In this document: positions 29,175 through 38,415 of the stretch, piece by piece
Numbering within the stretch: the first letter of the stretch is position 1
How the letters are laid out: every line of letters begins with the position of its first letter
Source of the DNA: Polaromonas sp.
GTDB lineage: Bacteria; Pseudomonadota; Gammaproteobacteria; Burkholderiales; Burkholderiaceae_C
Direction of reading: 5' to 3'
Length of the DNA: 54,469 nt
Assembly (NCBI RefSeq): GCF_013817205.1
Contig: NZ_JACDDD010000013.1
Coordinates: forward strand, 1 to 54,469
The notes under the pieces: generated by a model
Told to the model about the DNA's origin: nothing
Database searches by the model: none
The model's input: the letters and a program-made list of their open reading frames with translations, nothing else
Made by a program: the position numbers and the translations under genes

Positions 29175-30281
29175 TTAGTCGGGCTTGTGGCCAGACTGGC
29201 TTTTTTGCGCAAAGTCCCAAGCCATGCGGGCGAGGGCCGGCGCGCCCTTGGCCGAAGCCACGGCCTGGGCGCTGGCAGCGGTGCCGGTTTCGACGCGTTT
29301 GGCAATGCCCTGCAAAATCGCCGCAAGGCGGAACAGGTTGTAGGCGAGGTAAAAATTCCAGTCGGCCTTGATCAGCTCGGGGCTGGCAAAACCGGTGCGT
29401 TCGCAGTACAGACGGATGTATTCGGCTTCGCTCGGGATGCCCAGGCTGACTACATCCAGGCCGCCGATGCCGCGGAAAGCGCCGGGCGGAATGTGCCAGG
29501 CCATGCAGTGGTAGCTGAAGTCGGCCAGCGGGTGGCCCAGGGTGGACAGTTCCCAGTCCAGCACCGCCAGCACACGCGGCTCGGTCGGGTGAAACATCAG
29601 GTTGTCGAGCCGGAAGTCGCCGTGCACGATCGAGACCATGGCTTCGTCACGGGCGCTGGCCGGGATATTGGCCGGCAGCCAGGCCATCAATTGATCCATT
29701 TCGGGAATGGGTTCAGTGATGGATGCGGTGTATTGCTTGCTCCAGCGGCCGATCTGACGCTCGAAGTAGTTGCCGGGTTTGCCGTAGTCGGCCAGCCCGC
29801 GCTCGGCGAACTTGACCTTGTGCAAGGCCGCGATCACGCGGTTCATCTCGGTATAGATCTCGGTGCGCTGGGTGGTCGTCATGCCGGGCAGTGCCTGGTC
29901 CCAGAGCACGCGACCTTCGACAAACTCCATCACATAGAAGGCGCGGCCGATCACGGCTTCGTCTTCGCAAAGGCAGTACATCTTCGCCACCGGCACATCC
30001 GTGCCTTGCAGGCCGCTCATGACCTTGAATTCGCGCTCGACCGCATGGGCCGAGGGCAGCAGCTTGGCCACAGGCCCTGGCTTGGCGCGCATCACGTAAG
30101 CGCGGGCCGGCGTGATCAGCTTGTAGGTCGGGTTGGACTGGCCGCCCTTGAACATCTCGACGCTCAGCGGTCCCTGGAAACCCGGCAGGTTGTTCTCGAG
30201 GTAGCTGCTTAATGCGGCAATATCGAAGGCGTGCTGACTCGAGACTTCACGCGTGCCCAGGAAGTGGTCAAAGTTGCCCAT
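29175..30281 (-). CDS. APH-like phosphotransferase (ACAD10/11-associated)
   Basis: The product is 368 residues of the aminoglycoside-phosphotransferase/kinase fold. [14 protein letters not shown] is the catalytic loop and [17 protein letters not shown] holds the metal-binding aspartate. In this family the kinase acts on 4-hydroxyacyl-CoA substrates together with the partner acyl-CoA dehydrogenase, which follows after 28 bases. Not an antibiotic-resistance gene by context. It lies three bases after the Crp-type gene. Confidence 0.85.
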   Translation of the reverse strand: MGNFDHFLGTREVSSQHAFDIAALSSYLENNLPGFQGPLSVEMFKGGQSNPTYKLITPARAYVMRAKPGPVAKLLPSAHAVEREFKVMSGLQGTDVPVAKMYCLCEDEAVIGRAFYVMEFVEGRVLWDQALPGMTTTQRTEIYTEMNRVIAALHKVKFAERGLADYGKPGNYFERQIGRWSKQYTASITEPIPEMDQLMAWLPANIPASARDEAMVSIVHGDFRLDNLMFHPTEPRVLAVLDWELSTLGHPLADFSYHCMAWHIPPGAFRGIGGLDVVSLGIPSEAEYIRLYCERTGFASPELIKADWNFYLAYNLFRLAAILQGIAKRVETGTAASAQAVASAKGAPALARMAWDFAQKSQSGHKPD

Positions 30282-30283
30282 AC

Positions 30284-31009
30284 TTATTTTTCCAGGTCGG
30301 ATTCAGAGATGCGCAGCAGGGCTTCGCGGTTGCGCACCACCAAGCCGCCCGGCTCGATGCGGATGGTGTCCTCACGCTCCATGGCCTTGAGTTCCTGGTT
30401 CACACGCTGGCGCGAGGCGCCCAGCAATTGCGCCAGTTCTTCCTGCGCAAGCTGCAGGCCGATGCGCACTTCGCGGCCGTCGCTGAGGCTGCTGACGCCG
30501 TAGCTGCGCACCAGGTGCAGCAACTGCTTGGCGAGCCGTGCGCGCAAGGGCAGGGTGTTGAGGTCTTCCACCAGGCCGTACAACTGGCGGATGCGGCGCG
30601 CGTGCAGGCGCAGCATGGCTTCGTAGAGCTCCACATGCATGGCCAGTATCTTCTTGAAGTCGGCCTTGGCCACACACAGGATGGTGGTTTCGCCATGGGC
30701 ATAAGCGTCGTGCGTGCGCCGGTCGCCGTCGAAAATCGCCACGTCGCCGAACCAGATACCGGGCTCCACATAGGTCAGCGTGATCTGTTTGCCCGAGATC
30801 GAGGTTGAACTCACACGCACTGCGCCCTTGGCGCACGCAATCCATTGCTCTGGCGGGTCGCCCCGGGCGCAAATCAGCTGGCCATCCTTGAAACGTTGGA
30901 CGAAAGCGCATCGAAGTATGTCGTGCCTGAGTGAAGGGGATAGGGAAGAAAACCATCGGCCACCATTGATGGCCTCTCTTTCGTCTATCGTAAGAATGGG
31001 ATCGTCCAT
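30284..31009 (-). CDS. Crp/Fnr-family transcriptional regulator
   Basis: The product is 241 residues. A cyclic-nucleotide-binding-type barrel (GAVRVSSTSISGKQITLTYV, then GDVAIFDGDRRTHDAYA) is joined to a winged helix-turn-helix (QEELAQLLGASRQRVNQELK). There is no N-terminal cysteine cluster, so it is not an FNR-type oxygen sensor. Its position, first in the Crp-APH-ACAD run, suggests local control of fatty or aromatic acyl-CoA oxidation. Confidence 0.88.
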   Translation of the reverse strand: MDDPILTIDEREAINGGRWFSSLSPSLRHDILRCAFVQRFKDGQLICARGDPPEQWIACAKGAVRVSSTSISGKQITLTYVEPGIWFGDVAIFDGDRRTHDAYAHGETTILCVAKADFKKILAMHVELYEAMLRLHARRIRQLYGLVEDLNTLPLRARLAKQLLHLVRSYGVSSLSDGREVRIGLQLAQEELAQLLGASRQRVNQELKAMEREDTIRIEPGGLVVRNREALLRISESDLEK

Positions 31010-31122
31010 GGCCTGTCTTTCGGGTGACTCGGAATCGGCCTATTGTCGCGCCAGAGACGGCGCTGCCGGCGCTCAGCTGTCGCCTCGGTGTCCCTGCGCG
31101 GTGCAGTTTGTCTGCCGCGAGT

Positions 31123-31902
31123 TCAGTCGTAGCGAGGCGTGCGCTTTTCCAGGAAGGCCGAGATGCCTTCGCCGCCGTTGGGATGGTGCAGGTTGCGCAC
31201 GAAGTGCGCGCGTTCGGCGTCCATCTGCTGGCCCAAGGTGTTGCCTGCGGCTTCGTTGACCAGTTCCTTGATGCTGGCGAGTGCATTGGGCGCGCGGGTG
31301 TTGAGGGTGTCGGCCAGCTTCAGCGCTTCGCTCAGCGCATCGCCCGCCGTGACGCAGCGGTTGACCAGCCCGAGCGCCTGTAGCCGTGCGGAACCGATGC
31401 GCTCGCCGCACATCAGCAACTCGGCGACCAGGGCGCGCGGGAGGGCGCGGCTCAAGGTCCAACTGCCGCCGCCGTCGGGCGACAGCGCCACGCTGCTGTA
31501 GGCCATCACAAACACCGCGTTCTCGGCCGCAACCACCAGGTCACAGGCCAGTGCAAGGGAAAACCCGGCACCTGCCGCGGCGCCTTCAACCGCTGCAATC
31601 ACCGGCTTGGGAAAGGTGCGTATCGAATCGATCCAGCTGTGCAGGCAGTTGATGCTTTGGGCCTGCACCTCCTGGGGCTGCGCGCGGTTGGCTAGCAGCC
31701 GCTGCAGGTTGCCGCCCGCGCAGAAGGTGCTGCCTTCACCAGTGATGACCACACTGCGAATCTCCGGGTTGTTTTCGGCAGCGTTGAGCGCTTCCACACC
31801 GGCGGCGTAAATTTCCGGGCTCAGGGCGTTCCTGAAATCCGGGTTACTCAAGGTCAGCACCAAGGTGGCGCCGTCGCTGGTGCTTTTGAGTGCGCCCGCC
31901 AT
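31123..31902 (-). CDS. Enoyl-CoA hydratase/isomerase family protein
   Basis: The product is 259 residues with the crotonase fold. The oxyanion-hole motifs are STFCAGGNLQRL and AAAGAGFSLALACDLV. LSPDGGGSWTLSRALPRA has Asp where classical hydratases have the first catalytic Glu, a variant seen in PaaG-like isomerases. The start is one base past the upstream 3-hydroxyacyl-CoA dehydrogenase stop, so the two are coupled. It could act in the lower box pathway on unsaturated C6 acyl-CoAs. Confidence 0.88.
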   Translation of the reverse strand: MAGALKSTSDGATLVLTLSNPDFRNALSPEIYAAGVEALNAAENNPEIRSVVITGEGSTFCAGGNLQRLLANRAQPQEVQAQSINCLHSWIDSIRTFPKPVIAAVEGAAAGAGFSLALACDLVVAAENAVFVMAYSSVALSPDGGGSWTLSRALPRALVAELLMCGERIGSARLQALGLVNRCVTAGDALSEALKLADTLNTRAPNALASIKELVNEAAGNTLGQQMDAERAHFVRNLHHPNGGEGISAFLEKRTPRYD

Positions 31903-31903
31903 G

Positions 31904-33424
31904 TCAGGACTCCTGATGAGTGAGGCTCAAACCGATGGCGCCGCGCCGGCGCAGCCATGGGGAAGGGCGGTAACGCGGATCGCCGTAGACCGTCTGCATG
32001 TTGAAGAGGACTTCCAGGATGTTAGTGGGGCCGTAGCGGTCGCCCATGGCTAGCGGCCCCAGGGGATAGCCTAGCCCGAGCGTCACCGCCGTTTCGAGGT
32101 CTTTCGGAGTGCAGATGCCCTGCTGGCAGATGTCACTGGCGATGTTGACGATGGTGGCGATCACGCGCTGCGTGACGAAACCGCCGCTGTCGCGGACCAC
32201 GCTCACGGCCTTGCCGTCGCGCGCGAACAGGGCATGCGCGGCGTCACGCATGTCGCTGCGGGTGGCCGGGTTGGTGGCCAGCACGCGCCGCTTCGTTGCC
32301 GCATCGTCAATCAGCATGTCGATGCCGATGGTGCGGGCCGGGTCCAACCGCTCGACCACTGCCACGGTGGTGATGTCAAAACCCAGCGGCGCCACCAGCA
32401 CCAGCGCAGTCATTGAGGGCGAGGCGCCGGTTTCTATGTTGGCGCCCAGGTTCTTGAGCAGTTGCAACAACTCCGAGCGCCGCGCGGCACGAGGCGAAAC
32501 CCAGACTGGCGGTATATCAGTGACAGCCGGCACGGGGGGCTCCGGCGAGGTCTGCGCGGCGCCGTCCTCATAGCGGTAAAAACCTTCACCCGTCTTGCGG
32601 CCCAGCAGGCCCCCCGCCAGGCGCTGCGCGGTGATGACGCTGGGTCGGTAGCGCGGCTCGTCGTAGTACTGCTGGTAGACCGATTCCATGACCGGGTGCG
32701 ACACATCCAGCGCCGTCAGGTCCATCAGCTCAAAGGGCCCCAGCTTGAAGCCAGCCTGGTCCCTGAGGATGCGGTCTATGGTGGCAAAGTCGGCAATGCC
32801 TTCACTGACGATGCGCAAGGCTTCTGTGCCGTAGCCGCGCCCTGCATGGTTGACGATAAAGCCGGGGGTGTCCTGGGCCTGCACCGGCGTGTGACCCATT
32901 TGGCGCGCGTAGGCGGCCAGTGCCTCGCAGGTCGCAGCGTCTGTCTTGAGACCGGCAATCACCTCGACCACCTTCATCAGCGGGACGGGGTTGAAGAAGT
33001 GGTAGCCCGCAAAGCGTTGAGGGCGTTTCAGGCCAGCCGCAATCGCCGTGACCGACAGGGAGGAAGTGTTGGTTGCCAGCACCGACTGCGGGGAAACCAC
33101 CTCTTCCAGCGACAGAAACAGTGACTTCTTGACGTCCAGGCGTTCGACCACCGCCTCCACCACCAGGTCGCAGTCGTGCAGTGCCTCCAGGGCGTCCACA
33201 GGCAACAGGCGTGCCTTGTAGCTCGCGGCGAGTGTTTCGTCCAGGCGCCCCTTGCCTACCAGTTTGTCCCATTGCATCGAGAGGGCCTCACCTGCCTTGG
33301 TCGCCGCATCGGCCTGCGTGTCGTAAAGTTTGACCAGGCTGCCAGCCTGGGCGGCGAGTTGGGCAATGCCCCGGCCCATGGCGCCTGTGCCGACGATGCC
33401 GACGGTTTTATAGAGTGCATTCAT
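31904..33424 (-). CDS. 3-hydroxyacyl-CoA dehydrogenase (PaaH/PaaC-like)
   Basis: The product is 506 residues with one NAD domain (VGIVGTGAMGRGIAQLAAQA), HFFNPVPLMKVVEVI, and DTPGFIVNHAGRGYGTEALR, then two C-terminal 3HCDH domains (LGPFELMDLTALDVSHPVME and GLGYPLGPLAMGDRYGPTNI). This arrangement is typical of enzymes oxidising 3-hydroxyadipyl-CoA to 3-oxoadipyl-CoA, the step shared by the phenylacetate and box pathways. With boxBC nearby, that role is plausible. Confidence 0.9.
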   Translation of the reverse strand: MNALYKTVGIVGTGAMGRGIAQLAAQAGSLVKLYDTQADAATKAGEALSMQWDKLVGKGRLDETLAASYKARLLPVDALEALHDCDLVVEAVVERLDVKKSLFLSLEEVVSPQSVLATNTSSLSVTAIAAGLKRPQRFAGYHFFNPVPLMKVVEVIAGLKTDAATCEALAAYARQMGHTPVQAQDTPGFIVNHAGRGYGTEALRIVSEGIADFATIDRILRDQAGFKLGPFELMDLTALDVSHPVMESVYQQYYDEPRYRPSVITAQRLAGGLLGRKTGEGFYRYEDGAAQTSPEPPVPAVTDIPPVWVSPRAARRSELLQLLKNLGANIETGASPSMTALVLVAPLGFDITTVAVVERLDPARTIGIDMLIDDAATKRRVLATNPATRSDMRDAAHALFARDGKAVSVVRDSGGFVTQRVIATIVNIASDICQQGICTPKDLETAVTLGLGYPLGPLAMGDRYGPTNILEVLFNMQTVYGDPRYRPSPWLRRRGAIGLSLTHQES

Positions 33425-33486
33425 GGAAAAGTATTATCACGCAGCCCCGATCAGGGGGAAGTTCTCCTCGGGCCGGGTGAATAGTG

Positions 33487-33520
33487 CCAGTGCCGCGCGC
33501 GGAATGTTGCGCGGCACTGG
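33487..33520. promoter_or_regulatory. Perfect 12-bp stem-loop in a divergent intergenic region
   Basis: CCAGTGCCGCGC (33487-33498) pairs perfectly with GCGCGGCACTGG (33509-33520) around a 10-base loop. It lies between the start of the 3-hydroxyacyl-CoA dehydrogenase gene and the FimV-like gene, which point apart, so it is not a terminator for either. It could be a protein-binding palindrome or a 5' leader structure. Confidence 0.5.
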
Positions 33521-33566
33521 TACGGGGGTAAACTTGTCCGACAGGTTCATGCGTTTGCGGTGAACG

Positions 33567-35183
33567 ATGAGATTTTTTTGTATCGGTCATGCCAGAATCA
33601 GCTCAGTGAAAAACTTTTTCCATTCGCTCAACCCACGCACGCTACTTGCTGGTGTTTTGGGCCTGTGCGCGGTTTTTGGCGCCATGGCCATCTCGCTGGG
33701 GCCCAACACCCGTTCGGCGGTGCTGGGGCAGCCGCTGGATCTTTCAGTCAAGATGATGCTGGACAAGGGCGATGATGCCAATGCCCTGTGCCTGGATGCC
33801 AGTGTTTTTTATGCGGATCGGCAACTGGACAAAGCACAGGTTCGCGTGACGGCAGAGAAGTCCGCCAATTCGCAGGAATCGGTGATCCGTATCCGCGCCG
33901 ATGCGCCTGTGGAGGGGACGGTGGTCACGGTTCACCTTCGCGCCGGATGTGCCCAACAGGCGGTGCGGCGTTATGTGGTGCTGGCGGCGGCCAAGGCGCA
34001 GCCCGCGGGCGGGGAAAGCCCGGCGATCCAGCTCCTCACGACCCCTCCGGCGCCGGCCATCGCCGCCAGAAACCAGGACCAGTTGCGCGAACTCAGTCAG
34101 TTGCGCGAGGAACTTGCCAAGGCGCAGACAGCGCTCGCCGACACCAGGGAGCAGCTCCGGACCGTGCAGACTCAGGGTTTCCGTAAGGAACTGGTGTTTG
34201 GCGTGGTCGGGTTGCTGTGCCTCACGTTTGCGGGGCTGCTTTTTCTCTTGCGGCAGCGACCGCGCGATCCGGCGTTGACCGAAGGTGGCTCCGGTCTGAT
34301 GCCCGAAGCAGGCGTGACCAGCGCTTCTGGCGCGGAGCTCGGCATCAACGAATCGTTGTTCGATGAACTCAGGCGCCCGCCCGCCCGTACTACCCGAGCC
34401 GTGCCTGATTCGATTCCGCCCCTGGCCAAGCAGGATCGGGCCAAATTTTCGGTCAGTATCCCCTTTGTTCCGCGCACTGTGCGGGTCCCGGAGATTTTCG
34501 ACTTGCAACAGCAAGTGGAGTTTTTCAGTTCGCTGGGGCAGCAGGCCAAAGCCATTGCGTTGCTTCGCAGGCATCTGGTGGACAACGTGAAGACCAGCGC
34601 GCTGGTTTATCTGGACCTGCTTGACCTCTACCACCAGACGGAAGACCGGGAGGCGTACGAAGATCTGCGGGCAGACTTCAACAGCGTGTTCAAGACCGGA
34701 ATTGCGTCGTTTGATGACTACACGGCGGTGGGGAGCAACGTGGCGGCTTACGAAGATGTGTTGGCGCGTATCGAGGCCGTCTGGCCGAAGCGTCGCGTGT
34801 TTGACATCATCGATAACGCGCTGTTCCGTGAGCCGGGTAATCCTGCCGAAGTACTGGACCTGGAGGCCTATCGGGAATTGCTGCTGCTGCATGCGGTGGC
34901 CAGGGAGATCATCGATCTGCAGGCCGATCCGACTGACAGCGGAAACACGCAGTGGCCCGACCTGGCCATGCAGCCGAGGTCCTCGCCGCGGCTGGGCCTG
35001 GACATCGACTTGAGCGAGTTCGCGGCCAGCGACAATCCGGTTGCTGCCCCCGGTAGGCGGTCCCGAGCGCCGCTTGCTGCCGCTGCAACGCGCTCGGGCA
35101 TGGAGCCCACGGTGTTCGACTCCCTCGTCGATTTCGATGACTACGACACGGGATTTCGTCCGGACGGCTTGGACAAATCCTGA
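33567..35183 (+). CDS. FimV-like inner-membrane/peri-septal protein
   Basis: The product is 538 residues from ATG 33567; a GTG at 33606 (MKNFFHSLNPRTLLAG form) gives a cleaner signal segment. The N-terminal domain AISLGPNTRSAVLGQPLDLS is the FimV N-terminal pattern. A coiled coil near 175-205 (RELSQLREELAKAQTALADT) is followed by a membrane span near 213-233 and a cytoplasmic helical, TPR-like region (QQVEFFSSLGQQAKAIALLR). FimV proteins link peptidoglycan to type IV pilus or polar assembly. Followed by a truncated paralog. Confidence 0.75.
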   Translation: MRFFCIGHARISSVKNFFHSLNPRTLLAGVLGLCAVFGAMAISLGPNTRSAVLGQPLDLSVKMMLDKGDDANALCLDASVFYADRQLDKAQVRVTAEKSANSQESVIRIRADAPVEGTVVTVHLRAGCAQQAVRRYVVLAAAKAQPAGGESPAIQLLTTPPAPAIAARNQDQLRELSQLREELAKAQTALADTREQLRTVQTQGFRKELVFGVVGLLCLTFAGLLFLLRQRPRDPALTEGGSGLMPEAGVTSASGAELGINESLFDELRRPPARTTRAVPDSIPPLAKQDRAKFSVSIPFVPRTVRVPEIFDLQQQVEFFSSLGQQAKAIALLRRHLVDNVKTSALVYLDLLDLYHQTEDREAYEDLRADFNSVFKTGIASFDDYTAVGSNVAAYEDVLARIEAVWPKRRVFDIIDNALFREPGNPAEVLDLEAYRELLLLHAVAREIIDLQADPTDSGNTQWPDLAMQPRSSPRLGLDIDLSEFAASDNPVAAPGRRSRAPLAAAATRSGMEPTVFDSLVDFDDYDTGFRPDGLDKS

Positions 35184-35289
35184 ACGGCCCCGACCTGGCA
35201 GTAAGCCATGCCGCCGCGCAACACACGGCTGCGCAAGACTTCACGCTCCCACCTTGTGTTAACCCTTGGCTGCAGCATCCGCAGCAGGC

Positions 35290-35793
35290 GTGTCAGAATG
35301 TAAAATTGTCATTTACCCTGCGATTGCGTGTGAAAACCGGCCTTTGATTGTTGCTTCGATGCTGTTGGGTACCCTATCCGGCAGCATGGCCGTCTCCCTT
35401 GGACGCAGCACCGGTGCGACCCTGCTGGGCCGGCCACTCGACGTCAGTGTGCAGGTTGATCTGGATTCGGCGGACGCCGGCGCGCCATCATGTGTCGAAG
35501 CCGATGTTTTTTATGCCGACGATCGCATCGCCCCCTCGCGCGTACAGGTCAGCCTCCAAAGAACGGCGGCGTCGCAGGATGCGCGGATTCGCATCCGTGT
35601 GGCTGCAGCGGGCATGGGCCTGGCGACAGTGGCGGGGGATGCGCTGCCGGTGATCGAGGATCCGCTGGCAACGCCCGGCGGGTCGGCCCAGGCGCTCGAC
35701 ATCGACTTGGGTGCGCTCGACGGGGAAAATGGGGCAGCCAGGGTAGAACCCACCCCGCTCCCCGGGGTAACCTCATCGACTTCGAGGCGTTGA
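35290..35793 (+). pseudogene. Truncated paralog of the FimV-like gene
   Basis: SGSMAVSLGRSTGATLLGRP and then EADVFYADDRIAPSRVQVSL match the N-terminal domain of the gene just upstream (AMAISLGPNTRSAVLGQPLD and DASVFYADRQLDKAQVRVTA). ALDIDLGALDGENGA resembles its C-terminal LDIDLSEFAASDN. The coiled coil, membrane span and TPR-like region between are missing. The candidate start is weak, and a GTGAAAA motif equivalent to the paralog's second start is out of frame. It is probably an internally deleted, decaying duplicate. Confidence 0.6.
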
Positions 35794-35883
35794 CGCTGGC
35801 TTTGCCAGCGCGTTTGCCCAGTTCCAAGACTGACCGCACGACAGGTCACTGACCCCGGCGGCGGGGCGTCCGGTGCCGGCCGG

Positions 35884-36891
35884 CTAGCGCCTCACCTGCA
35901 GTGCGCCCGGGTTGACGATGTTGGTAGGCGTGCCCTTGATGAAGTTGACGACGTTGTCAAACGCTGCGCTGAAATACATTTCGTAGCTGTCCTGCTCCAC
36001 GTAGCCAATGTGCGGCGTGCAGATGCAGTTTTCGAGGCGCAGCAAAGCGTGCCCCTGCAGGATGGGCTCGGACTCGAACACGTCCACCGCCGCCAGCCCG
36101 GGCCGCCCGCGGTTCAGTCCGGCGATCAGTGCTTCCGGCTCGATCAGTTCGGCGCGCGAGGTGTTGACCAGCACGGACGAGGGCTTCATGCGCGCCAGGT
36201 CTTCGAGCGTGATAGCGCCACGCGTGTCGTCCGCCAGGCGCAGGTGCAGGGTCAGCACGTCGCTGTCCTGAAAAAACTCACCCTTGGACGAGGCAACTTC
36301 AAATCCGTCTGCTTGCGCGCGGGCACGCGACGCCTGGCTGCCCCAGACCAGCACACGCATGCCAAAGGCGCGTCCATAGCCGGCAACGATCTGGCCTACC
36401 TTGCCATAGCTCCAGATGCCCAGTACCTTGCCCTTGAGCACCGAACCGATGCCGAAGTTGGGCGGCATGGACGCATTTTTCAGGCCGGCATGTTGCCAGG
36501 CGCCGTGTTTGAGGTGAGACACATAGTGTGGGATGCGCCGCATCGCCATCATGATCAGCGCCCAAGTTAGTTCGGCAGGTGCCGTGGGCGAACCGACGCC
36601 CTCGGTGACCACGATGCCGCGTTCGGTGCAGGCGCCGACGTCGACATGGCTGCCGACGCGGCCAGTCTGCGCGATCATCTTGAGTTTGGGAAGTTTTTCG
36701 ATCAGCTGGCGGTGCAGATGGGTGCGCTCGCGGATCAGCACGACCACATCAGCGTCCTTGAGCCGCACGGAAAGCTGGCCTATGCCCTTGACGGTGTTGG
36801 TGTAGACCTTGGCCTGGTAGGCATCGAGTTTTGCGGCGCAGGCCAGTTTGCGCACCGCATCCTGGTAGTCGTCAAGGATCACAATATTCAT
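35884..36891 (-). CDS. D-isomer-specific 2-hydroxyacid dehydrogenase
   Basis: The product is 335 residues. The NAD domain motif is VLGIWSYGKVGQIVAGYGRA; the catalytic Arg lies in SSVLVNTSRAEL, the Glu in DVFESEPIL and the His in TPHIGYVE. This triad defines the family (SerA, glyoxylate/hydroxypyruvate and phosphoglycerate dehydrogenases). There is no C-terminal ACT domain, so it is not a full-length regulated SerA. Substrate unknown. Confidence 0.88.
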   Translation of the reverse strand: MNIVILDDYQDAVRKLACAAKLDAYQAKVYTNTVKGIGQLSVRLKDADVVVLIRERTHLHRQLIEKLPKLKMIAQTGRVGSHVDVGACTERGIVVTEGVGSPTAPAELTWALIMMAMRRIPHYVSHLKHGAWQHAGLKNASMPPNFGIGSVLKGKVLGIWSYGKVGQIVAGYGRAFGMRVLVWGSQASRARAQADGFEVASSKGEFFQDSDVLTLHLRLADDTRGAITLEDLARMKPSSVLVNTSRAELIEPEALIAGLNRGRPGLAAVDVFESEPILQGHALLRLENCICTPHIGYVEQDSYEMYFSAAFDNVVNFIKGTPTNIVNPGALQVRR

Positions 36892-37039
36892 GCCGATATT
36901 GTGCCTGCAAGTTCTGCCGCGACGGGGCGCGCGCCTCGCCAGATGTAGCAGATTGCAATGACCGCGACAGGGGGCGCAGGCATTCCTGCACCGCTGTCAT
37001 AGCACGAATCTGGCGCACCCGAAGCGCGGGACAGTTCGT

Positions 37040-37072
37040 GCTGTGTTGTCGCCATCGCGGCGACAACACAGC
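37040..37072. promoter_or_regulatory. Perfect 14-bp inverted repeat with 5-base loop
   Basis: GCTGTGTTGTCGCC (37040-37053), loop ATCGC, GGCGACAACACAGC (37059-37072). It is seven bases past the stop of the minus-strand hypothetical gene at 37079. There is no T-run after it on the minus strand, so it is either a terminator without a U-tract or a 3' stabilising structure. Confidence 0.6.
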
Positions 37073-37078
37073 TTCGGT

Positions 37079-37471
37079 TCAGGCAGCCCGCGCCAGCGCG
37101 GCTTCCCGCTGGGTCATGCGGTCCAGCTCGGCGCACACGTCGGCCATACGGCCTGAGATCACCATGCGGCCGGCGCAAGAGGGGCTGATACCGGCTTCAA
37201 ATTCCCGCACGACTTTGAGTCGGCGCGGCGCCGCAGTCCTGGCCATATTCTGGCAATGTTTTCTGCCTGTAGCCCCCGCCGGTCGGCCGTTTGTAGCTAT
37301 GTTTTTTGTAGTGATTGAGTCATTGGCGGCAGGGCGCTGGAAGGGCGGCATCGGGCTGGAAGACGGTGCGTTGACCCCGGACCGGGCTGGCACCCATAAG
37401 GCGGCCAGTGACTGCAGCGGCGCGAGCAGGACAGACAACAGCGGTGAACGTGAAAAACCGGCGATTCCCAT
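37079..37471 (-). CDS. Small conserved hypothetical protein carrying a repeat insertion
   Basis: The product is 130 residues from ATG 37469-37471 (MGIAGFSRSPLLSVLLAPLQ). The C-terminal half (REFEAGISPSCAGRMVISGR, MADVCAELDRMTQREAAL) has the look of a short conserved family known to me only as hypothetical in Comamonadaceae. Residues about 54-74 are encoded by a diverged 63-bp repeat (copy L). The native N-terminal part is low in conserved features. Confidence 0.5.
   Translation of the reverse strand: MGIAGFSRSPLLSVLLAPLQSLAALWVPARSGVNAPSSSPMPPFQRPAANDSITTKNIATNGRPAGATGRKHCQNMARTAAPRRLKVVREFEAGISPSCAGRMVISGRMADVCAELDRMTQREAALARAA
37249..37311 (+). repeat. 63-bp interspersed repeat, copy L (diverged), inside the 37079 gene
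   Basis: tgtagcccccgccggtcggc and gtagctatgttttttgtag align with the tagccctt-core and palindromic end of copy B. Antisense to the gene, frame kept open. Confidence 0.5.
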
Positions 37472-37627
37472 GAGAACTCCTGAGTTAGAGCTAAACACAG
37501 GCAGGATTCAAAAAACACATCCACTGCAGCAGGGTGTTGGCCAATGATCGGCCAAACGCCCGCCACCTGCTGCGCGGACAAAAGCTGCGGACTGCCACCA
37601 GGCAGTGCCATCCGCATGCTGATGCAC

Positions 37628-38317
37628 CTACATCAGCATGGTGTTGCGGATCAAACCGACCGCCAAGCCTTCGAGCTCGAAAGGCTCACCGGGCTCGACC
37701 ACAATGGTCTTGAAGTCAGGGTTTTCGGGCAGCAGCTCGATCAGGTGCTTGTTGCGACGGAAACGCTTGACTGTGACCTCGTCGCCAAGGCGGGCCACAA
37801 TAATCTGGCCGTTTTTGGCCTCTTTGGTTTGCTGCACTGCCAGCAGGTCACCGTCCATGATGCCGGCATCACGCATGCTCATGCCACGCACCTTGAGCAG
37901 GTAGTCGGGCTTGCGCTGGAACAGGCTGCTTTCGAAATAGTAGGTGTGGTCCACGTGCTCCTGCGCGAGAATGGGGCTACCAGCAGCAACCCGCCCCACC
38001 AGAGGCAGGGCGAGTTGGGCCAGGCTTTGCAACGGCAGGGAAAACTGTTTGATACGAGATTCGTTGATGGAGCGCAGGGTGTCGCTACGCAGACGGATGC
38101 CGCGCGAGGTGCCACTGACCAGTTCGATCACACCTTTGCGCGCCAGGGCCTGCAAATGTTCTTCGGCGGCGTTGGCAGACTTGAAGCCCAGCTCGTTGGC
38201 GATTTCTGCGCGGGTTGGCGGCGCACCGGTGCGCGCAATGGCGCTCTGGATCAGTTCCAGGATCTGTTGCTGGCGTGCAGTGAGTTTGGGCATTTCCGAA
38301 AAATCAGTGAGGCTCAT
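37628..38317 (-). CDS. lexA: LexA repressor, SOS response regulator
   Basis: The product is 229 residues from ATG 38317, preceded by AGGAGC. ATG 38293 ([15 protein letters not shown]) is an alternative. The winged helix-turn-helix is [20 protein letters not shown]. The self-cleavage site AG is in [10 protein letters not shown], with the catalytic serine in [16 protein letters not shown] and the lysine in [16 protein letters not shown]. It represses SOS genes and is cleaved with RecA* after DNA damage. Two SOS boxes lie directly upstream. Confidence 0.95.
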   Translation of the reverse strand: MSLTDFSEMPKLTARQQQILELIQSAIARTGAPPTRAEIANELGFKSANAAEEHLQALARKGVIELVSGTSRGIRLRSDTLRSINESRIKQFSLPLQSLAQLALPLVGRVAAGSPILAQEHVDHTYYFESSLFQRKPDYLLKVRGMSMRDAGIMDGDLLAVQQTKEAKNGQIIVARLGDEVTVKRFRRNKHLIELLPENPDFKTIVVEPGEPFELEGLAVGLIRNTMLM

Positions 38318-38363
38318 GGCGTAGGCTCCTAGGTAAACAGTCGCCAGCTTGATTGTCAGTAGG

Positions 38364-38398
38364 CTGTTTTAATATCCAGTAGCTGTATTTTCATCCAG
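38364..38398. promoter_or_regulatory. Two tandem SOS (LexA) boxes between lexA and the asparaginase gene
   Basis: CTGTTTTAATATCCAG (38364-38379) and CTGTATTTTCATCCAG (38383-38398) both fit CTGT-N8-MCAG, with one change (CCAG for ACAG). They are 19 bp apart, centre to centre. Position fits autorepression of lexA, and the same sites lie 18-52 bases before the divergent gene's start. Confidence 0.8.
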
Positions 38399-38415
38399 TT
38401 TTTTAAGGATTGCAA

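Noticed and set aside
29175..30281. Aminoglycoside resistance gene
   Set aside because: The APH fold is shared with kinases acting on hydroxyacyl-CoA; the gene sits with an ACAD10/11-type dehydrogenase, so resistance is unlikely.
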